DNA from: CAYVBN01 sp964538565
Lineage (GTDB): Bacteria > Pseudomonadota > Alphaproteobacteria > Rhizobiales > Xanthobacteraceae
NCBI GenBank assembly: GCA_964538565.1
Contig: CAZIGW010000096.1
Coordinates: forward strand, 1 to 56,890
Direction of reading: 5' to 3'
Length of the DNA stretch: 56,890 nt
A model generated the notes under the pieces. The model saw nothing but the letters and a program-made list of their open reading frames with translations, did not search any database and was not told where the DNA came from. How positions within the stretch are numbered: position 1 is the first letter of the stretch; each line of letters starts with the position of its first letter. Of this stretch, positions 42,426 through 51,108 are shown piece after piece. The translations under genes were made by a program, and so were the position numbers.

Positions 42426-43073
42426 ATGGCCGCGCCCCCCTTCAGCGACCGCGAGATCCGAGAGGGGCGCAAGCTTTTCGCCGCCGATTGGCGGTTCGCG
42501 CTTGCGGTCGCGTCCTTCGCGGCGCTGCCGGCCATGAAGGGCGTGGAGATCGCCTTCGCGGGACGCTCGAACGTCGGCAAGTCGAGCCTCATCAACGCGC
42601 TCACCGGGCGCAAGGCGCTCGCCCGCACCTCCCACACGCCCGGCCGCACGCAGGAGCTCATCTTCTTTGCCGCGGGCGGCGACCTCGTGCTGGTCGACAT
42701 GCCGGGCTACGGCTATGCCCGCGCTCCGAAGGCCAAGGTCGCGGCCTGGACCGACCTGATCCGCGCCTATCTGAAGGGCCGCGCCAACCTGGCGCGCGTC
42801 TACGTCCTGGTCGACGCCCGCCACGGGCTGATGGACACCGACCAGGAGGTCCTCGACACTCTCGACGAGGCCGCCGTCAGCTATCAGATCGTGCTGACAA
42901 AGGCCGACCAGATGAAGCCGGCCGAGCTCGAAGAGCGCCGCGCGCAGACCGGCAGCGCGCTGGCGAGGCGCCCGGCGGCGTTTCCCGAGGTGCTTGTCAC
43001 CTCGGCGCACGGCGGCCGCGGCCTGCCCGAGCTGCGCGCCGCCGTGGTGCGCCTCATCTCGGAGCGGCGCTGA
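42426..43073 (+). CDS. engB: Ribosome biogenesis GTP-binding protein EngB/YihA
   Basis: The protein has 215 residues. G1 GRSNVGKSSLINAL, G3 DMPGYGYA and G4 TKADQM motifs place it in the TRAFAC EngB family. It acts in large-subunit assembly. It follows yidC by 75 bases, the order seen across Rhizobiales. Confidence 0.96.
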   Translation: MAAPPFSDREIREGRKLFAADWRFALAVASFAALPAMKGVEIAFAGRSNVGKSSLINALTGRKALARTSHTPGRTQELIFFAAGGDLVLVDMPGYGYARAPKAKVAAWTDLIRAYLKGRANLARVYVLVDARHGLMDTDQEVLDTLDEAAVSYQIVLTKADQMKPAELEERRAQTGSALARRPAAFPEVLVTSAHGGRGLPELRAAVVRLISERR

Positions 43074-43176
43074 TGAGGGACTGCGACGGGGGCGGCGTCT
43101 CGGAGGAGATCATGCGCGAGAGGGAAGGACAGCACTGCGGGGCGAACGACACGCGATCCGTGCGGGGAGGCGAAGC

Positions 43177-43548
43177 TTGACGCCCGCGCTCTTCGTCATC
43201 GCGGCCGGCCTGATGGGCGCGGCCGGCGTGGTGCTGGCCGCGGCCTCCGCGCATGCCGCACCGGGCGCCGGCCTCGAGAGCGCCGCCTCAATGCTGCTGC
43301 TCCATGCCGCCGCGCTCATCGGCACGCTCGCCCTGGTCCAGCAAGGGCTGGTGTCGCGTCCGGGCGGTCTCCTCGCCGCTGCGGCGTTCGTGCTCGGCGC
43401 CGTCCTGTTCGCGGGCGACATTTCCCTGCGCACCTTCGCGGGCCATCGCCTGTTTCCGATGGCCGCTCCGGCCGGGGGCACGATCCTCATCGCCGGCTGG
43501 CTCGCGCTGGCGATCGCGGCGGCGTTGACCCTGTGGCGTCAGGGCTGA
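43177..43548 (+). CDS. DUF423 family membrane protein
   Basis: The protein has 123 residues and about four helices. It starts at TTG 43177, with GGAGG 6 bases upstream, which decides the start over the longer open frame. Typical DUF423 features are LLLHAAALIGTLAL in the middle and DISLRTFAGHRLFPMAAPAGG near the end. Function unknown. Confidence 0.85.
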   Translation: MTPALFVIAAGLMGAAGVVLAAASAHAAPGAGLESAASMLLLHAAALIGTLALVQQGLVSRPGGLLAAAAFVLGAVLFAGDISLRTFAGHRLFPMAAPAGGTILIAGWLALAIAAALTLWRQG

Positions 43549-43617
43549 CGCGGCCTCTTTCGCCCCGCCCCCGCGCCCGCTACAAGGCGGACGGCCAGCG
43601 ACGGCAAGCCGATGCTG

Positions 43618-43743
43618 GAGCATGATCCCGAAAGGTGGGTACCGGTTTTCGGAAAGGATCATGCTCGAATCAGGAAGTCCGAGCATGATCCCGAAAAGTG
43701 GGTACCGGTTTTCGGAAAGGATCATGCTCGAATCAGGAAGTTG
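43618..43743. repeat. Tandem pair of 63-bp Rhizobiales palindromic repeats
   Basis: Two units (43618-43680 and 43681-43743) differ at only a few positions. Each starts GAGCATGATCCCGAAA and ends its palindrome with TTTTCGGAAAGGATCATGCT, so the RNA can fold back. This family is scattered through Rhizobiales genomes. Here it lies in the argB leader, 60 bases before the ATG. Confidence 0.85.
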
Positions 43744-43780
43744 GAGCGGGATGTCGATTCGAGGAAAAGTCATCCCGCTC
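43744..43780. repeat. Inverted repeat completing the palindromic block
   Basis: GAGCGGGATG (43744-43753) and CATCCCGCTC (43771-43780) are exact reverse complements across a 17-base loop. The same element follows the diverged copy near 47070. Confidence 0.7.
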
Positions 43781-43803
43781 GAGAGGACGCCGAAGAGGAC
43801 GCC

Positions 43804-44688
43804 ATGACCGTTTCCCCGCACGATCAGGCCCGCATTCTCTCAGAAGCCCTGCCGCACATGCAGCGCTACGACGAGGAAGTCATCGTGGTGAAGTACGGCG
43901 GCCACGCGATCGACGACGAGGAATCGGCAAGAAGCTTCGCGCGCGACATCGTGCTGCTCGAGCAGACCGCCATCAACCCGGTGGTGGTGCACGGCGGCGG
44001 CCCGCAGATCGGCGACATGCTCAAGCGCCTCGGCATCAAGTCGGAATTCGCCGCTGGCCTGCGCATCACCGATGCGGCCACGATCGAGATCGTCGAGATG
44101 GTGCTGGCCGGCTCGATCAACAAGCAGATCGTCGGCTTCATCAATGCGGCCGGCGGCAAGGCCATCGGCCTGTGCGGCAAGGACGGCAACATGGTCGTTG
44201 CCCGCAAGTTGAACCGCAGCGTGGTCGATCCCGATTCGCAGATCGAGACGATCGTCGATCTCGGCTTCGTCGGCGAGCCCGACAAGGTCGACGTTACCGT
44301 GCTCGACCAGATCCTGGGCCGCGAGCTCATTCCGGTGCTGGCGCCGCTCGCCGCCTCGCCGGAGGGGGGAACGTTCAACGTCAACGCCGACACGTTCGCG
44401 GGGGCGATCGCCGGCGCGCTCAAGGCGAAACGCCTGCTGCTGCTCACCGACGTGCCCGGCGTGTTCGACAAGTCGAAGTCGCTCATCAAGGAGCTGTCGG
44501 TCAACGACGCGCGCCGCCTGATCGCCGACGGCACGATTTCCGGCGGCATGATCCCGAAGGTGGAGACCTGCATCTACGCTCTCGACCAGGGCGTGGAGGG
44601 CGTCGTCATCCTCGATGGCAAGGTGCCGCACGCGGTGCTGCTCGAACTTCTCACCGACCACGGCGCCGGCACGCTCATCACCCGATGA
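43804..44688 (+). CDS. argB: Acetylglutamate kinase
   Basis: The protein has 294 residues, the usual length. Motifs are VVKYGGHAIDD for phosphate binding, VVHGGGPQIG, and RITDAATIEIVEMVLAG for the N-acetylglutamate/arginine site. It catalyses the second step of arginine synthesis in the cytoplasm. GAGG lies 5 bases before the ATG, downstream of the tandem palindromes. The stop overlaps the next start by 4 bases. Confidence 0.97.
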   Translation: MTVSPHDQARILSEALPHMQRYDEEVIVVKYGGHAIDDEESARSFARDIVLLEQTAINPVVVHGGGPQIGDMLKRLGIKSEFAAGLRITDAATIEIVEMVLAGSINKQIVGFINAAGGKAIGLCGKDGNMVVARKLNRSVVDPDSQIETIVDLGFVGEPDKVDVTVLDQILGRELIPVLAPLAASPEGGTFNVNADTFAGAIAGALKAKRLLLLTDVPGVFDKSKSLIKELSVNDARRLIADGTISGGMIPKVETCIYALDQGVEGVVILDGKVPHAVLLELLTDHGAGTLITR

Positions 44689-45407
44689 CGCCCGCGGATG
44701 CGATGATGTCGCGACCGGAGCCGCGCGGCTTGGCCCATGTCGACACGTGGGTGTTCGATCTCGACAACACGCTTTATCCGCATCACATCGGCCTCTGGCG
44801 CCAGGTCGACGTGCGCATCCGCGACTACGTCGCGCGGTTCCTCGACATCACGCACGAAGAGGCGTTTCGCGTTCAGAAGGACTACTACCGCCGCTACGGC
44901 ACCACCATGCGCGGGCTCATGGCCGAGCACGGCCTCGAGCCCGACGACTTCCTCGACTTCGTGCACGAGATCGATCATTCGCCGCTCGAGCCCGACCCGG
45001 CGCTCGGCGCCGCGATCGAGCGGCTGCCCGGACGCAAGCTCATCCTCACCAACGGCACGCGCCGGCATGCGGACGCCGTCGTGCGGCGACTCGCCATCCA
45101 CGAGCATTTCGAAGACGTCTTCGACATCGTGGCGGCGGATCTCGAACCCAAGCCGCTGCCGCAGGTCTACGACCGGTTTCTGGCCCGCCATCGCGTCGAT
45201 CCGGCAAAGGCGGCGATGTTCGAGGACCTCGCGCGCAACCTCGAGGTGCCGCACGCGCTCGGCATGACGACCGTGCTGATCCTGCCGGCGGGAACACGCG
45301 AGGTCTTTCGCGAGGATTGGGAGCTCGAGGGCCGCGATGCCGCGCATGTCGATCACGTGACCGACGATCTGGTCGGCTTCCTGCGGAGTATCGGCGAGCG
45401 GCATTGA
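44685..45407 (+). CDS. HAD-family hydrolase (pyrimidine 5'-nucleotidase-like)
   Basis: The protein has 240 residues. HAD motif I is VFDLDNTLYPHH, motif II ILTNGTRRHA, motif III KPLPQVYDRFL and motif IV FEDLARNL. The DLDNTLYP form and helical cap resemble the SDT1-type pyrimidine 5'-nucleotidase group. It is coupled to argB by ATGA, a pairing conserved in Rhizobiales; the physiological substrate is unproven. Confidence 0.9.
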   Translation: MTPADAMMSRPEPRGLAHVDTWVFDLDNTLYPHHIGLWRQVDVRIRDYVARFLDITHEEAFRVQKDYYRRYGTTMRGLMAEHGLEPDDFLDFVHEIDHSPLEPDPALGAAIERLPGRKLILTNGTRRHADAVVRRLAIHEHFEDVFDIVAADLEPKPLPQVYDRFLARHRVDPAKAAMFEDLARNLEVPHALGMTTVLILPAGTREVFREDWELEGRDAAHVDHVTDDLVGFLRSIGERH

Positions 45408-45555
45408 GCCTTGCGAACGGCGGGCCCAGGCGGCACGGTGCGCGGCCGCGCTTGACTTCCCGGCCGCTTGCCCCGACAACCCGCGGCCGTGCGCTTTCGC
45501 CGGCCGCCCGGGCGTCGAAGCGCCGGAAATGCCCGCAGAGCGCCTGAGGAATCCC

Positions 45556-46401
45556 ATGTCTGACGCCGAACTCGCCCGCACGATCGACGATGCCTTCGAG
45601 ACGCGCGAAGCCATCGGGCCGAAGACCAGAGGGGCCGTGCGCGAAGCGGTCGAAACGGCGCTCGAACTCCTCGACCGGGGCGCCGCGCGCGTCGCGGAGC
45701 GGGAGAAAGACGGCTCCTGGCGCGTCAACCAATGGCTCAAGAAGGCGGTGCTGCTGTCGTTCCGCCTCAACGACATGGCCATCATCGAAGGCGGCGCCGG
45801 CGGCGCCGTCTGGTGGGACAAGGTGCCGTCGAAATTCGCCGGCTGGAGCGAGGAACGCTTTCGCGAGGCCGGCTTCCGCGCCGTCCCCAACTGCATCGTG
45901 CGCCGCTCGGCTTACATCGCGCCGGGGGTCGTGCTGATGCCTTCGTTCGTCAATCTCGGCGCCTATGTGGATTCCGGCAGCATGATCGACACCTGGGCAA
46001 CCGTCGGATCCTGCGCGCAGATCGGGAAGAACTGTCACATTTCCGGCGGCGCCGGGATCGGCGGCGTGCTCGAACCACTGCAGGCGGGCCCGGTCATCAT
46101 CGAGGACAATTGCTTCATCGGCGCGCGTTCGGAGGTCGCCGAGGGGGTGATCGTGCGCGAGGGATCGGTTCTCTCCATGGGCGTCTTCATCGGTGCCTCG
46201 ACCAGGATCGTCGATCGCGATTCGGGTGAAGTCCATCAGGGCGAAGTGCCGGCCTATTCGGTGGTCGTGCCGGGCAGCATGCCGGGCAGGCCGATGAAGG
46301 ACGGCACACCGGGTCCGGGCCTCTACTGCGCGGTGATCGTCAAACGCGTCGACGAGAAGACCCGCGCCAGGACCAGCATCAACGAGCTGCTGCGCGACTG
46401 A
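45556..46401 (+). CDS. dapD: 2,3,4,5-tetrahydropyridine-2,6-dicarboxylate N-succinyltransferase
   Basis: The protein has 281 residues. A helical N-terminal domain is followed by left-handed beta-helix hexapeptide repeats (VNLGAYVDSGSMIDTWATVG, GGVLEPLQAGPVIIEDNCFI). It catalyses the succinylation step of lysine/diaminopimelate synthesis. GAGG lies 6 bases before the ATG; an upstream in-frame start is less likely. dapE, a later step of the same pathway, lies 1.3 kb downstream. Confidence 0.97.
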   Translation: MSDAELARTIDDAFETREAIGPKTRGAVREAVETALELLDRGAARVAEREKDGSWRVNQWLKKAVLLSFRLNDMAIIEGGAGGAVWWDKVPSKFAGWSEERFREAGFRAVPNCIVRRSAYIAPGVVLMPSFVNLGAYVDSGSMIDTWATVGSCAQIGKNCHISGGAGIGGVLEPLQAGPVIIEDNCFIGARSEVAEGVIVREGSVLSMGVFIGASTRIVDRDSGEVHQGEVPAYSVVVPGSMPGRPMKDGTPGPGLYCAVIVKRVDEKTRARTSINELLRD

Positions 46402-46495
46402 CCGAGACGCGTGGAGTTCTTCGGAGGTTGCCTTTACCCGCCGGAGAGCCGCGACTAGACTCGGTCGCATCGGCAGACGGCGAATGGGGGCGGCG

Positions 46496-46951
46496 ATGGA
46501 CTGGGGCAACTTTCTGTTCAGCTTTCAAGGCCGGATCAACCGGGCAAAATATTGGGCGTTTGTCGTGGGTTCGATGGTGGCGGCGTTCGTCGCCATCGGG
46601 GCGGTTTTCGCAAGCGGATTTTCCCTCCCGCTGATTCTCCTTCTGGTGGTCGCCTATCTGCTCCTGTTCTACATCGGCCTCGCCGTCGGTGCGAAGCGGC
46701 TGCACGATCGCGGCCGGAGCGCATGGTGGCTCCTGGTGTTCTATCTGGTGCCGGGCGTGCTGCAGGTCATCGGTGACCTCATGCACGTCGATGCCGCCAA
46801 GCTCGTGCTCTCGCTCGTCACGATCGGCATCGCGATCTGGGCGTTCGTCGAGCTCGGCTGCCTGCGCGGCACTGACGGCCCGAATCAGTACGGGCCCGAT
46901 CCGCTCGGCGGCCCGTTCGGCGGCAGCCCGGTGACCCAGCCGACGCGCTGA
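46496..46951 (+). CDS. DUF805 family membrane protein (copy 1)
   Basis: The protein has 151 residues with four helices. DUF805 signatures are FSFQGRINRAKYW at the start, AVGAKRLHDRGRSAWWLL in the middle and RGTDGPNQYGPDP at the end. ATG 46496 is chosen as it gives the usual MDWG start; an ATG at 46484 is also in frame. Function unknown. A second DUF805 gene follows. Confidence 0.88.
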   Translation: MDWGNFLFSFQGRINRAKYWAFVVGSMVAAFVAIGAVFASGFSLPLILLLVVAYLLLFYIGLAVGAKRLHDRGRSAWWLLVFYLVPGVLQVIGDLMHVDAAKLVLSLVTIGIAIWAFVELGCLRGTDGPNQYGPDPLGGPFGGSPVTQPTR

Positions 46952-47032
46952 GGAAGCCTGCAGGCGTCGAGCCTGCGCCGCGTCCCTCGTCTTGGATGTT
47001 TTCAACAGCGGACGATCCGCGCCAGCGGATCG

Positions 47033-47090
47033 CCGGTTTTCGGACAAGATCATGCTCGATTCACGGGCCTGGAGCGGGACGAGGATTCGA
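47033..47090. repeat. Diverged copy of the palindromic repeat
   Basis: CCGGTTTTCGGACAAGATCA followed by GGAGCGGGACGAGGATTCGA matches the right half of the 43618-43780 block, with the left arm missing. It lies between the two DUF805 genes. Confidence 0.65.
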
Positions 47091-47110
47091 CAGGACGGCA
47101 TCTGGCTCCC

Positions 47111-47140
47111 GCGGACAGGCAGGGTGCGGACAGGCAGGGT
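47111..47140. repeat. Exact 15-bp tandem duplication before DUF805 copy 2
   Basis: GCGGACAGGCAGGGT occurs twice in direct succession (47111-47125 and 47126-47140), 10 bases before the ATG, so it includes the ribosome-binding region. Confidence 0.7.
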
Positions 47141-47150
47141 GTTGCGGTCC

Positions 47151-47630
47151 ATGGCGTGGTGGCGATCGACGGTTGATCTGTTCTTCCGCTTCGAGGGACG
47201 GATCGGGCGCGGCCGGTTCTGGACCGGCCTGCTGGTGCTGGCCTTTGTCGGCTCGGCGCTGCTCGTGTTCGGGAACGGTGTCTTCGCGATCCGGGGCGGC
47301 AGCGGGACGGACATCTGGTTCGTGTTTGCCGCGCTCCTGGTCGGGGTGTGGATGCTCGCCGCTCTGTTCGCCAAGCGCCTGCACGACCTCGACCGCTCGG
47401 GATGGCTGTTTCTGCTCTATGGCGGAGGCCCGATCATCCTCGCCCGCCTGGGCGACGGGATCGCGGGTTCGGCGGGAACGGGCCCGGACCTCGCCGCCAC
47501 GGTCTGCTATCTGCTCGCGCTCGCCCTCATGGGGTTTGCGCTTTTCGAGCTTGGCGGGCGGGAGGGGACGCGCGGGGCCAACCGGTTCGGCCCCGGAAGC
47601 GCCCGGCCGGGAACGCGCGCACGGTTCTGA
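47151..47630 (+). CDS. DUF805 family membrane protein (copy 2)
   Basis: The protein has 159 residues with four helices. Motifs FRFEGRIGRGRFW, LFAKRLHDLDRSGWLF and REGTRGANRFGPG match DUF805. It is clearly related to the preceding copy but diverged, so an old tandem duplication. ATG 47151 begins MAWWRSTVDLFF; the longer open frame upstream runs through the palindromic repeat and is not coding. Confidence 0.82.
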   Translation: MAWWRSTVDLFFRFEGRIGRGRFWTGLLVLAFVGSALLVFGNGVFAIRGGSGTDIWFVFAALLVGVWMLAALFAKRLHDLDRSGWLFLLYGGGPIILARLGDGIAGSAGTGPDLAATVCYLLALALMGFALFELGGREGTRGANRFGPGSARPGTRARF

Positions 47631-47668
47631 CGATTGAAGTCCGATCGCACCCGTGTCATGGCGGTATC

Positions 47669-48820
47669 ATGGTCGATCCGGTTGCCCTCGCGTCTTCGCT
47701 GATCCGCTGTCCGTCCGTGACGCCGGAGGAGGCGGGTGCGCTCGCCTTGCTCGAGCGCATGCTGAAAGACGGCGGATTTTCCGTTCATCGCGTGACCTTC
47801 GCCGAGCCCGGAACGGCCTCGGTCGAGAATCTCCATGCCCGCATCGGTTCGGGCCGGCCGCATCTCGTGTTCGCCGGACACACCGATGTCGTGCCGCCGG
47901 GCGAGGAGGCGCGCTGGAAGCACCCGCCGTTCGCCGCCGAGGTGCACGACGGCATGCTCTATGGCCGCGGCGCCGTCGACATGAAGGGCGCGGTCGCCTG
48001 CGCGGTCGCCGCGACGCTCGATTTTCTCACCCGGCGCGGCCCCCCGGCGGGATCGATCTCGTTCCTGCTCACCGGCGACGAGGAGGGGATCGCGGTCAAT
48101 GGCACCGTCAAGCTGCTCGCGTGGGCGGCCGAGCGCGGCGAGACGTTCGACCATTGCATTCTCGGCGAGCCGACCAATCCGAACGCGCTCGGCGAGGCGA
48201 TCAAGATCGGCCGCCGCGGTTCGCTCAACGGCACGCTCGTGGTCACCGGAACGCAGGGACACGTCGCCTACCCGGAGCTTGCCGACAATCCGGTGCGCGG
48301 GATCGTCGCCCTGATGAGCGCGCTCATGGACGAGCCGCTCGACCGCGGCAGCCCGCATTTCGATCCCTCGAACCTCGAGTTCACCTCGGTCGACGTCGGC
48401 AACAAGACCGTGAACCTCATTCCGGCAGAGGCGCGCGCGCGCTTCAACATCCGCTACAACGACCACCACACGCCAAAGGCGCTGCAGCATCTGATCGAGG
48501 CGCGCGCCGCCAAGGCGGCGGGCGAGCGCGTGCGCTGGCGCATCGATTGGGAGCCCTCGAACGCCGATGCGTTCCTGACCGCGCCCGGGCCCTTCATCGA
48601 CCTCGTGAGCGCCGCGATCGCCGAGGTGACCGGCCGGCGACCGGCCCTGTCGACCTCCGGCGGCACGTCGGACGCGCGCTTCATCAAGGATTACTGCCCG
48701 GTCGTGGAGTTCGGGCTCGTCAGCCAGACCATGCACAAGATCGACGAGCACGTCGCGACCGCCGACCTCGCGACCCTCACGGCGATCTATCGCCGCATCC
48801 TGGAGCGCTACTTCGCCTGA
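47669..48820 (+). CDS. dapE: Succinyl-diaminopimelate desuccinylase
   Basis: The protein has 383 residues and belongs to the M20 metallopeptidase family. Metal-binding motifs are FAGHTDVVPPG, GRGAVDMKGA, LTGDEEG and the late FGLVSQTMHKIDE. It releases succinate from N-succinyl-LL-diaminopimelate in lysine synthesis, downstream of DapD. The ribosome site is weak. It converges on truA with a 16-base gap. Confidence 0.97.
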   Translation: MVDPVALASSLIRCPSVTPEEAGALALLERMLKDGGFSVHRVTFAEPGTASVENLHARIGSGRPHLVFAGHTDVVPPGEEARWKHPPFAAEVHDGMLYGRGAVDMKGAVACAVAATLDFLTRRGPPAGSISFLLTGDEEGIAVNGTVKLLAWAAERGETFDHCILGEPTNPNALGEAIKIGRRGSLNGTLVVTGTQGHVAYPELADNPVRGIVALMSALMDEPLDRGSPHFDPSNLEFTSVDVGNKTVNLIPAEARARFNIRYNDHHTPKALQHLIEARAAKAAGERVRWRIDWEPSNADAFLTAPGPFIDLVSAAIAEVTGRRPALSTSGGTSDARFIKDYCPVVEFGLVSQTMHKIDEHVATADLATLTAIYRRILERYFA

Positions 48821-48836
48821 ATCGGGCGAAGGCGGG

Positions 48837-49574
48837 TCAATAGTCGACACGCACCAGATAAAGCCCCTCCGGCGGCGCGCCCGGCCCGCTGGGGGCGCGG
48901 TCGCGCGCTTCGAGTGCGGCAGAGAGGTCGTCCGCCGTCCACTTGCCTTCGCCGACGAGCACGAGCGATCCGACCATCGAGCGCACCTGATGGTGCAGGA
49001 AGGAGCGCGCCGATGCGCGGATGTCGATCGCGTCGCCCTCGCGCGCGACGTCGAGCCGGTCGAGTGTCTTGAGCGGCGATTTCGCCTGGCACTCGGTCGA
49101 GCGGAAGGTGGTGAAGTCGTGACGGCCGAGAAGGCGTCGTGCGGCGCCCTGCATCGCCACCGCGTCAAGCGGGCGGGGCACCCGCCAGGCGCGGCCGCGT
49201 TCGAGCGCGAGATCGGCGCGGCGGTTGACGATCCGATAGAGATAGTGGCGCCGCACGGCCGAGAAGCGCGCGTCAAAGCTCTCCGGCACGCGTTCGGCGG
49301 AGAGCACCGCGATCGGGTGCGGCCGCAGGTGCGCATTGAGCGCGTCGCGCACCGTGTCGGTGTCCCAGTTCCTCAGGAGATCGACGTGCGCGACCTGGGC
49401 GCACGCGTGCACGCCAGCATCGGTTCGGCCGGCGCCCGAAACCGTCACGGCGTCGCCGCAGAATGCCGTGAGCGCCGCAGTGAGCGTGCCCTGCACCGAG
49501 GGACCGTTGTCCTGGATCTGCCAGCCGACGAAGGGAGTGCCGTCGTATTCGAGCACGAGCTTGTAGCGGGGCAC
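48837..49574 (-). CDS. truA: tRNA pseudouridine synthase A
   Basis: The protein has 245 residues. The catalytic Asp lies in GRTDAGVHACAQVAH, preceded by YKLVLEYDGTPFVGWQIQ, and YRIVNR follows. It makes pseudouridine 38-40 in the tRNA anticodon arm. It is normally next to fmt in this order; here a plus-strand gene separates them. Confidence 0.97.
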   Translation of the reverse strand: MPRYKLVLEYDGTPFVGWQIQDNGPSVQGTLTAALTAFCGDAVTVSGAGRTDAGVHACAQVAHVDLLRNWDTDTVRDALNAHLRPHPIAVLSAERVPESFDARFSAVRRHYLYRIVNRRADLALERGRAWRVPRPLDAVAMQGAARRLLGRHDFTTFRSTECQAKSPLKTLDRLDVAREGDAIDIRASARSFLHHQVRSMVGSLVLVGEGKWTADDLSAALEARDRAPSGPGAPPEGLYLVRVDY

Positions 49575-49636
49575 GATTGACTCACCTCAAGGACCGGCCG
49601 CGGCGTTCTGCCAGTCTAGCGATATCGGAGAACGCC

Positions 49637-50149
49637 ATGAAACAGCAATTCAGACGCCAAATTATTGATCTGCTCGACGAGCACCGGATCATGAGCATCG
49701 CCACCAACCGCCCCGACGGCTGGCCGCAGGCGACCGTCGTCGGCTATGCCAACGACGGTCTCATCATCTATTGCTTCGTTGCGCGCGACGGCCAGAAGTA
49801 CGCCAACATCGTGCAGGACCCGCGCGTGTCGATCGCCATCGCCCGGGACTATCCGCAGCCGCTGCAGATCAGGGGATTGTCGCTCGCCGGCCGCGCCGTC
49901 GTGGTCGAAGATGCGGGCGAGGTCGAGCATGCCGGCGAACTGCTGCTTGCCCGCTATCCCGAATACAGGGTGATGCCGCCGCCCGATCCGCAGGCGGTGC
50001 CGCTCGTGCGCGTCACGCCGGAGGTCGTGTCGCTGCTCGACTATTCCAAAGGCTTCGGCCATTCGGACCTGCTGCGCGTGAGCGAGGACGATCTCGCCGA
50101 GGTGATCGAATCCCGCCGCCATCATTGGGCCGGCCGGCACGTCGCCTGA
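49637..50149 (+). CDS. Pyridoxamine 5'-phosphate oxidase-like flavin protein
   Basis: The protein has 170 residues in a split-barrel FMN-binding fold: HRIMSIATNRPDGWPQATVVGY, then FVARDGQKYANI and RVTPEVVSLLDY. GGAG lies 6 bases before the ATG. It is too divergent to be PdxH, so a general FMN- or F420-type oxidoreductase is likely. It sits on the opposite strand between fmt and truA. Confidence 0.85.
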   Translation: MKQQFRRQIIDLLDEHRIMSIATNRPDGWPQATVVGYANDGLIIYCFVARDGQKYANIVQDPRVSIAIARDYPQPLQIRGLSLAGRAVVVEDAGEVEHAGELLLARYPEYRVMPPPDPQAVPLVRVTPEVVSLLDYSKGFGHSDLLRVSEDDLAEVIESRRHHWAGRHVA

Positions 50150-50175
50150 GCGCATTGCGCCGCATTCACCAGGCA

Positions 50176-51108
50176 TCAGCCGAGGCGCGTGCCCGGCGGC
50201 AGCGGCGTGCCGCGCAGGAATTCTTCGCTCGCCATCGGCGCCCGGCCGGCGCGCTGCAGTTCGAGGATGCGCACCGCGCCCTCGCCGCAGGCGACCGCCA
50301 GCCGCTCGTCGAGAACGGTGCCGGGTGCGCCCGAACCCTCGGCGCGCGTCGTGCGCAGGACCCGGATGCGCAGCGGCCCGGCCTGGCCGGGGATCTCGAA
50401 CCAGGCGCCTGGAAAAGGCGAAAGCCCGCGGCAATGGTCGTGGACCGCCTTCCACGGCCTCCCCCAGTCGATGCGGGTCTCCGCCTTGTCGATCTTCGCC
50501 GCGTAGGTGATGTCGCCGCCGGCCTGCGGGACGAGCTTCAAGGTGCCGCGCTCGAGCCCCTCGAGCGCACGCCCCATCAGCTTCGCGCCGATGCCGGCGA
50601 GCCGGTCGTGCAGTTCGCCGGCGGTCATGTCGGGCCCGATCGGGACGCGCTCCGCCATGGCGACCGGCCCGGTGTCGAGGCCTTCGTCCATCCGCATCAC
50701 CATGACGCCGCTTTCCGCGTCGCCCGCCATGATGGCGCGGTTGATCGGGGCGGCGCCGCGCCAACGCGGCAGCAGCGAGGCGTGCAGGTTGAAGCAGCCG
50801 AGCCGCGGCGCCTCGAGCACGGGCCTGGGCAGGATCAGCCCGTAGGCGACGACGACGGCTGCGTCCGCCGCGTGGGCGCGGAACTGTTGCTGTGCCTCGG
50901 GCGTGCGCAACGTCCCGGGCGTCAGCACCGGCAGTCCGAGCCGTCGCGCCTCGCGCTCAACCGGGGAAGGCTGCAGGCCCATGCCGCGGCCGGCCGGCTT
51001 CGGGGCGCGCGTGTAGACGGCCGCCACCCGATGCCCGCGATCGACGATGTGCGCCAGCGTCGGCACGGCGAAATCCGGCGTGCCCATGAAGACGAGGCGC
51101 AGCGTCAT
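50176..51108 (-). CDS. fmt: Methionyl-tRNA formyltransferase
   Basis: The protein has 310 residues. Motifs are VFMGTPDFAVPTL at the start, the catalytic FNLHASLLPRWRGAAPI and the DTGPVAM segment, then a C-terminal OB-fold domain. It formylates initiator Met-tRNA. ATG 51108 overlaps the def stop by one base. Confidence 0.97.
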   Translation of the reverse strand: MTLRLVFMGTPDFAVPTLAHIVDRGHRVAAVYTRAPKPAGRGMGLQPSPVEREARRLGLPVLTPGTLRTPEAQQQFRAHAADAAVVVAYGLILPRPVLEAPRLGCFNLHASLLPRWRGAAPINRAIMAGDAESGVMVMRMDEGLDTGPVAMAERVPIGPDMTAGELHDRLAGIGAKLMGRALEGLERGTLKLVPQAGGDITYAAKIDKAETRIDWGRPWKAVHDHCRGLSPFPGAWFEIPGQAGPLRIRVLRTTRAEGSGAPGTVLDERLAVACGEGAVRILELQRAGRAPMASEEFLRGTPLPPGTRLG

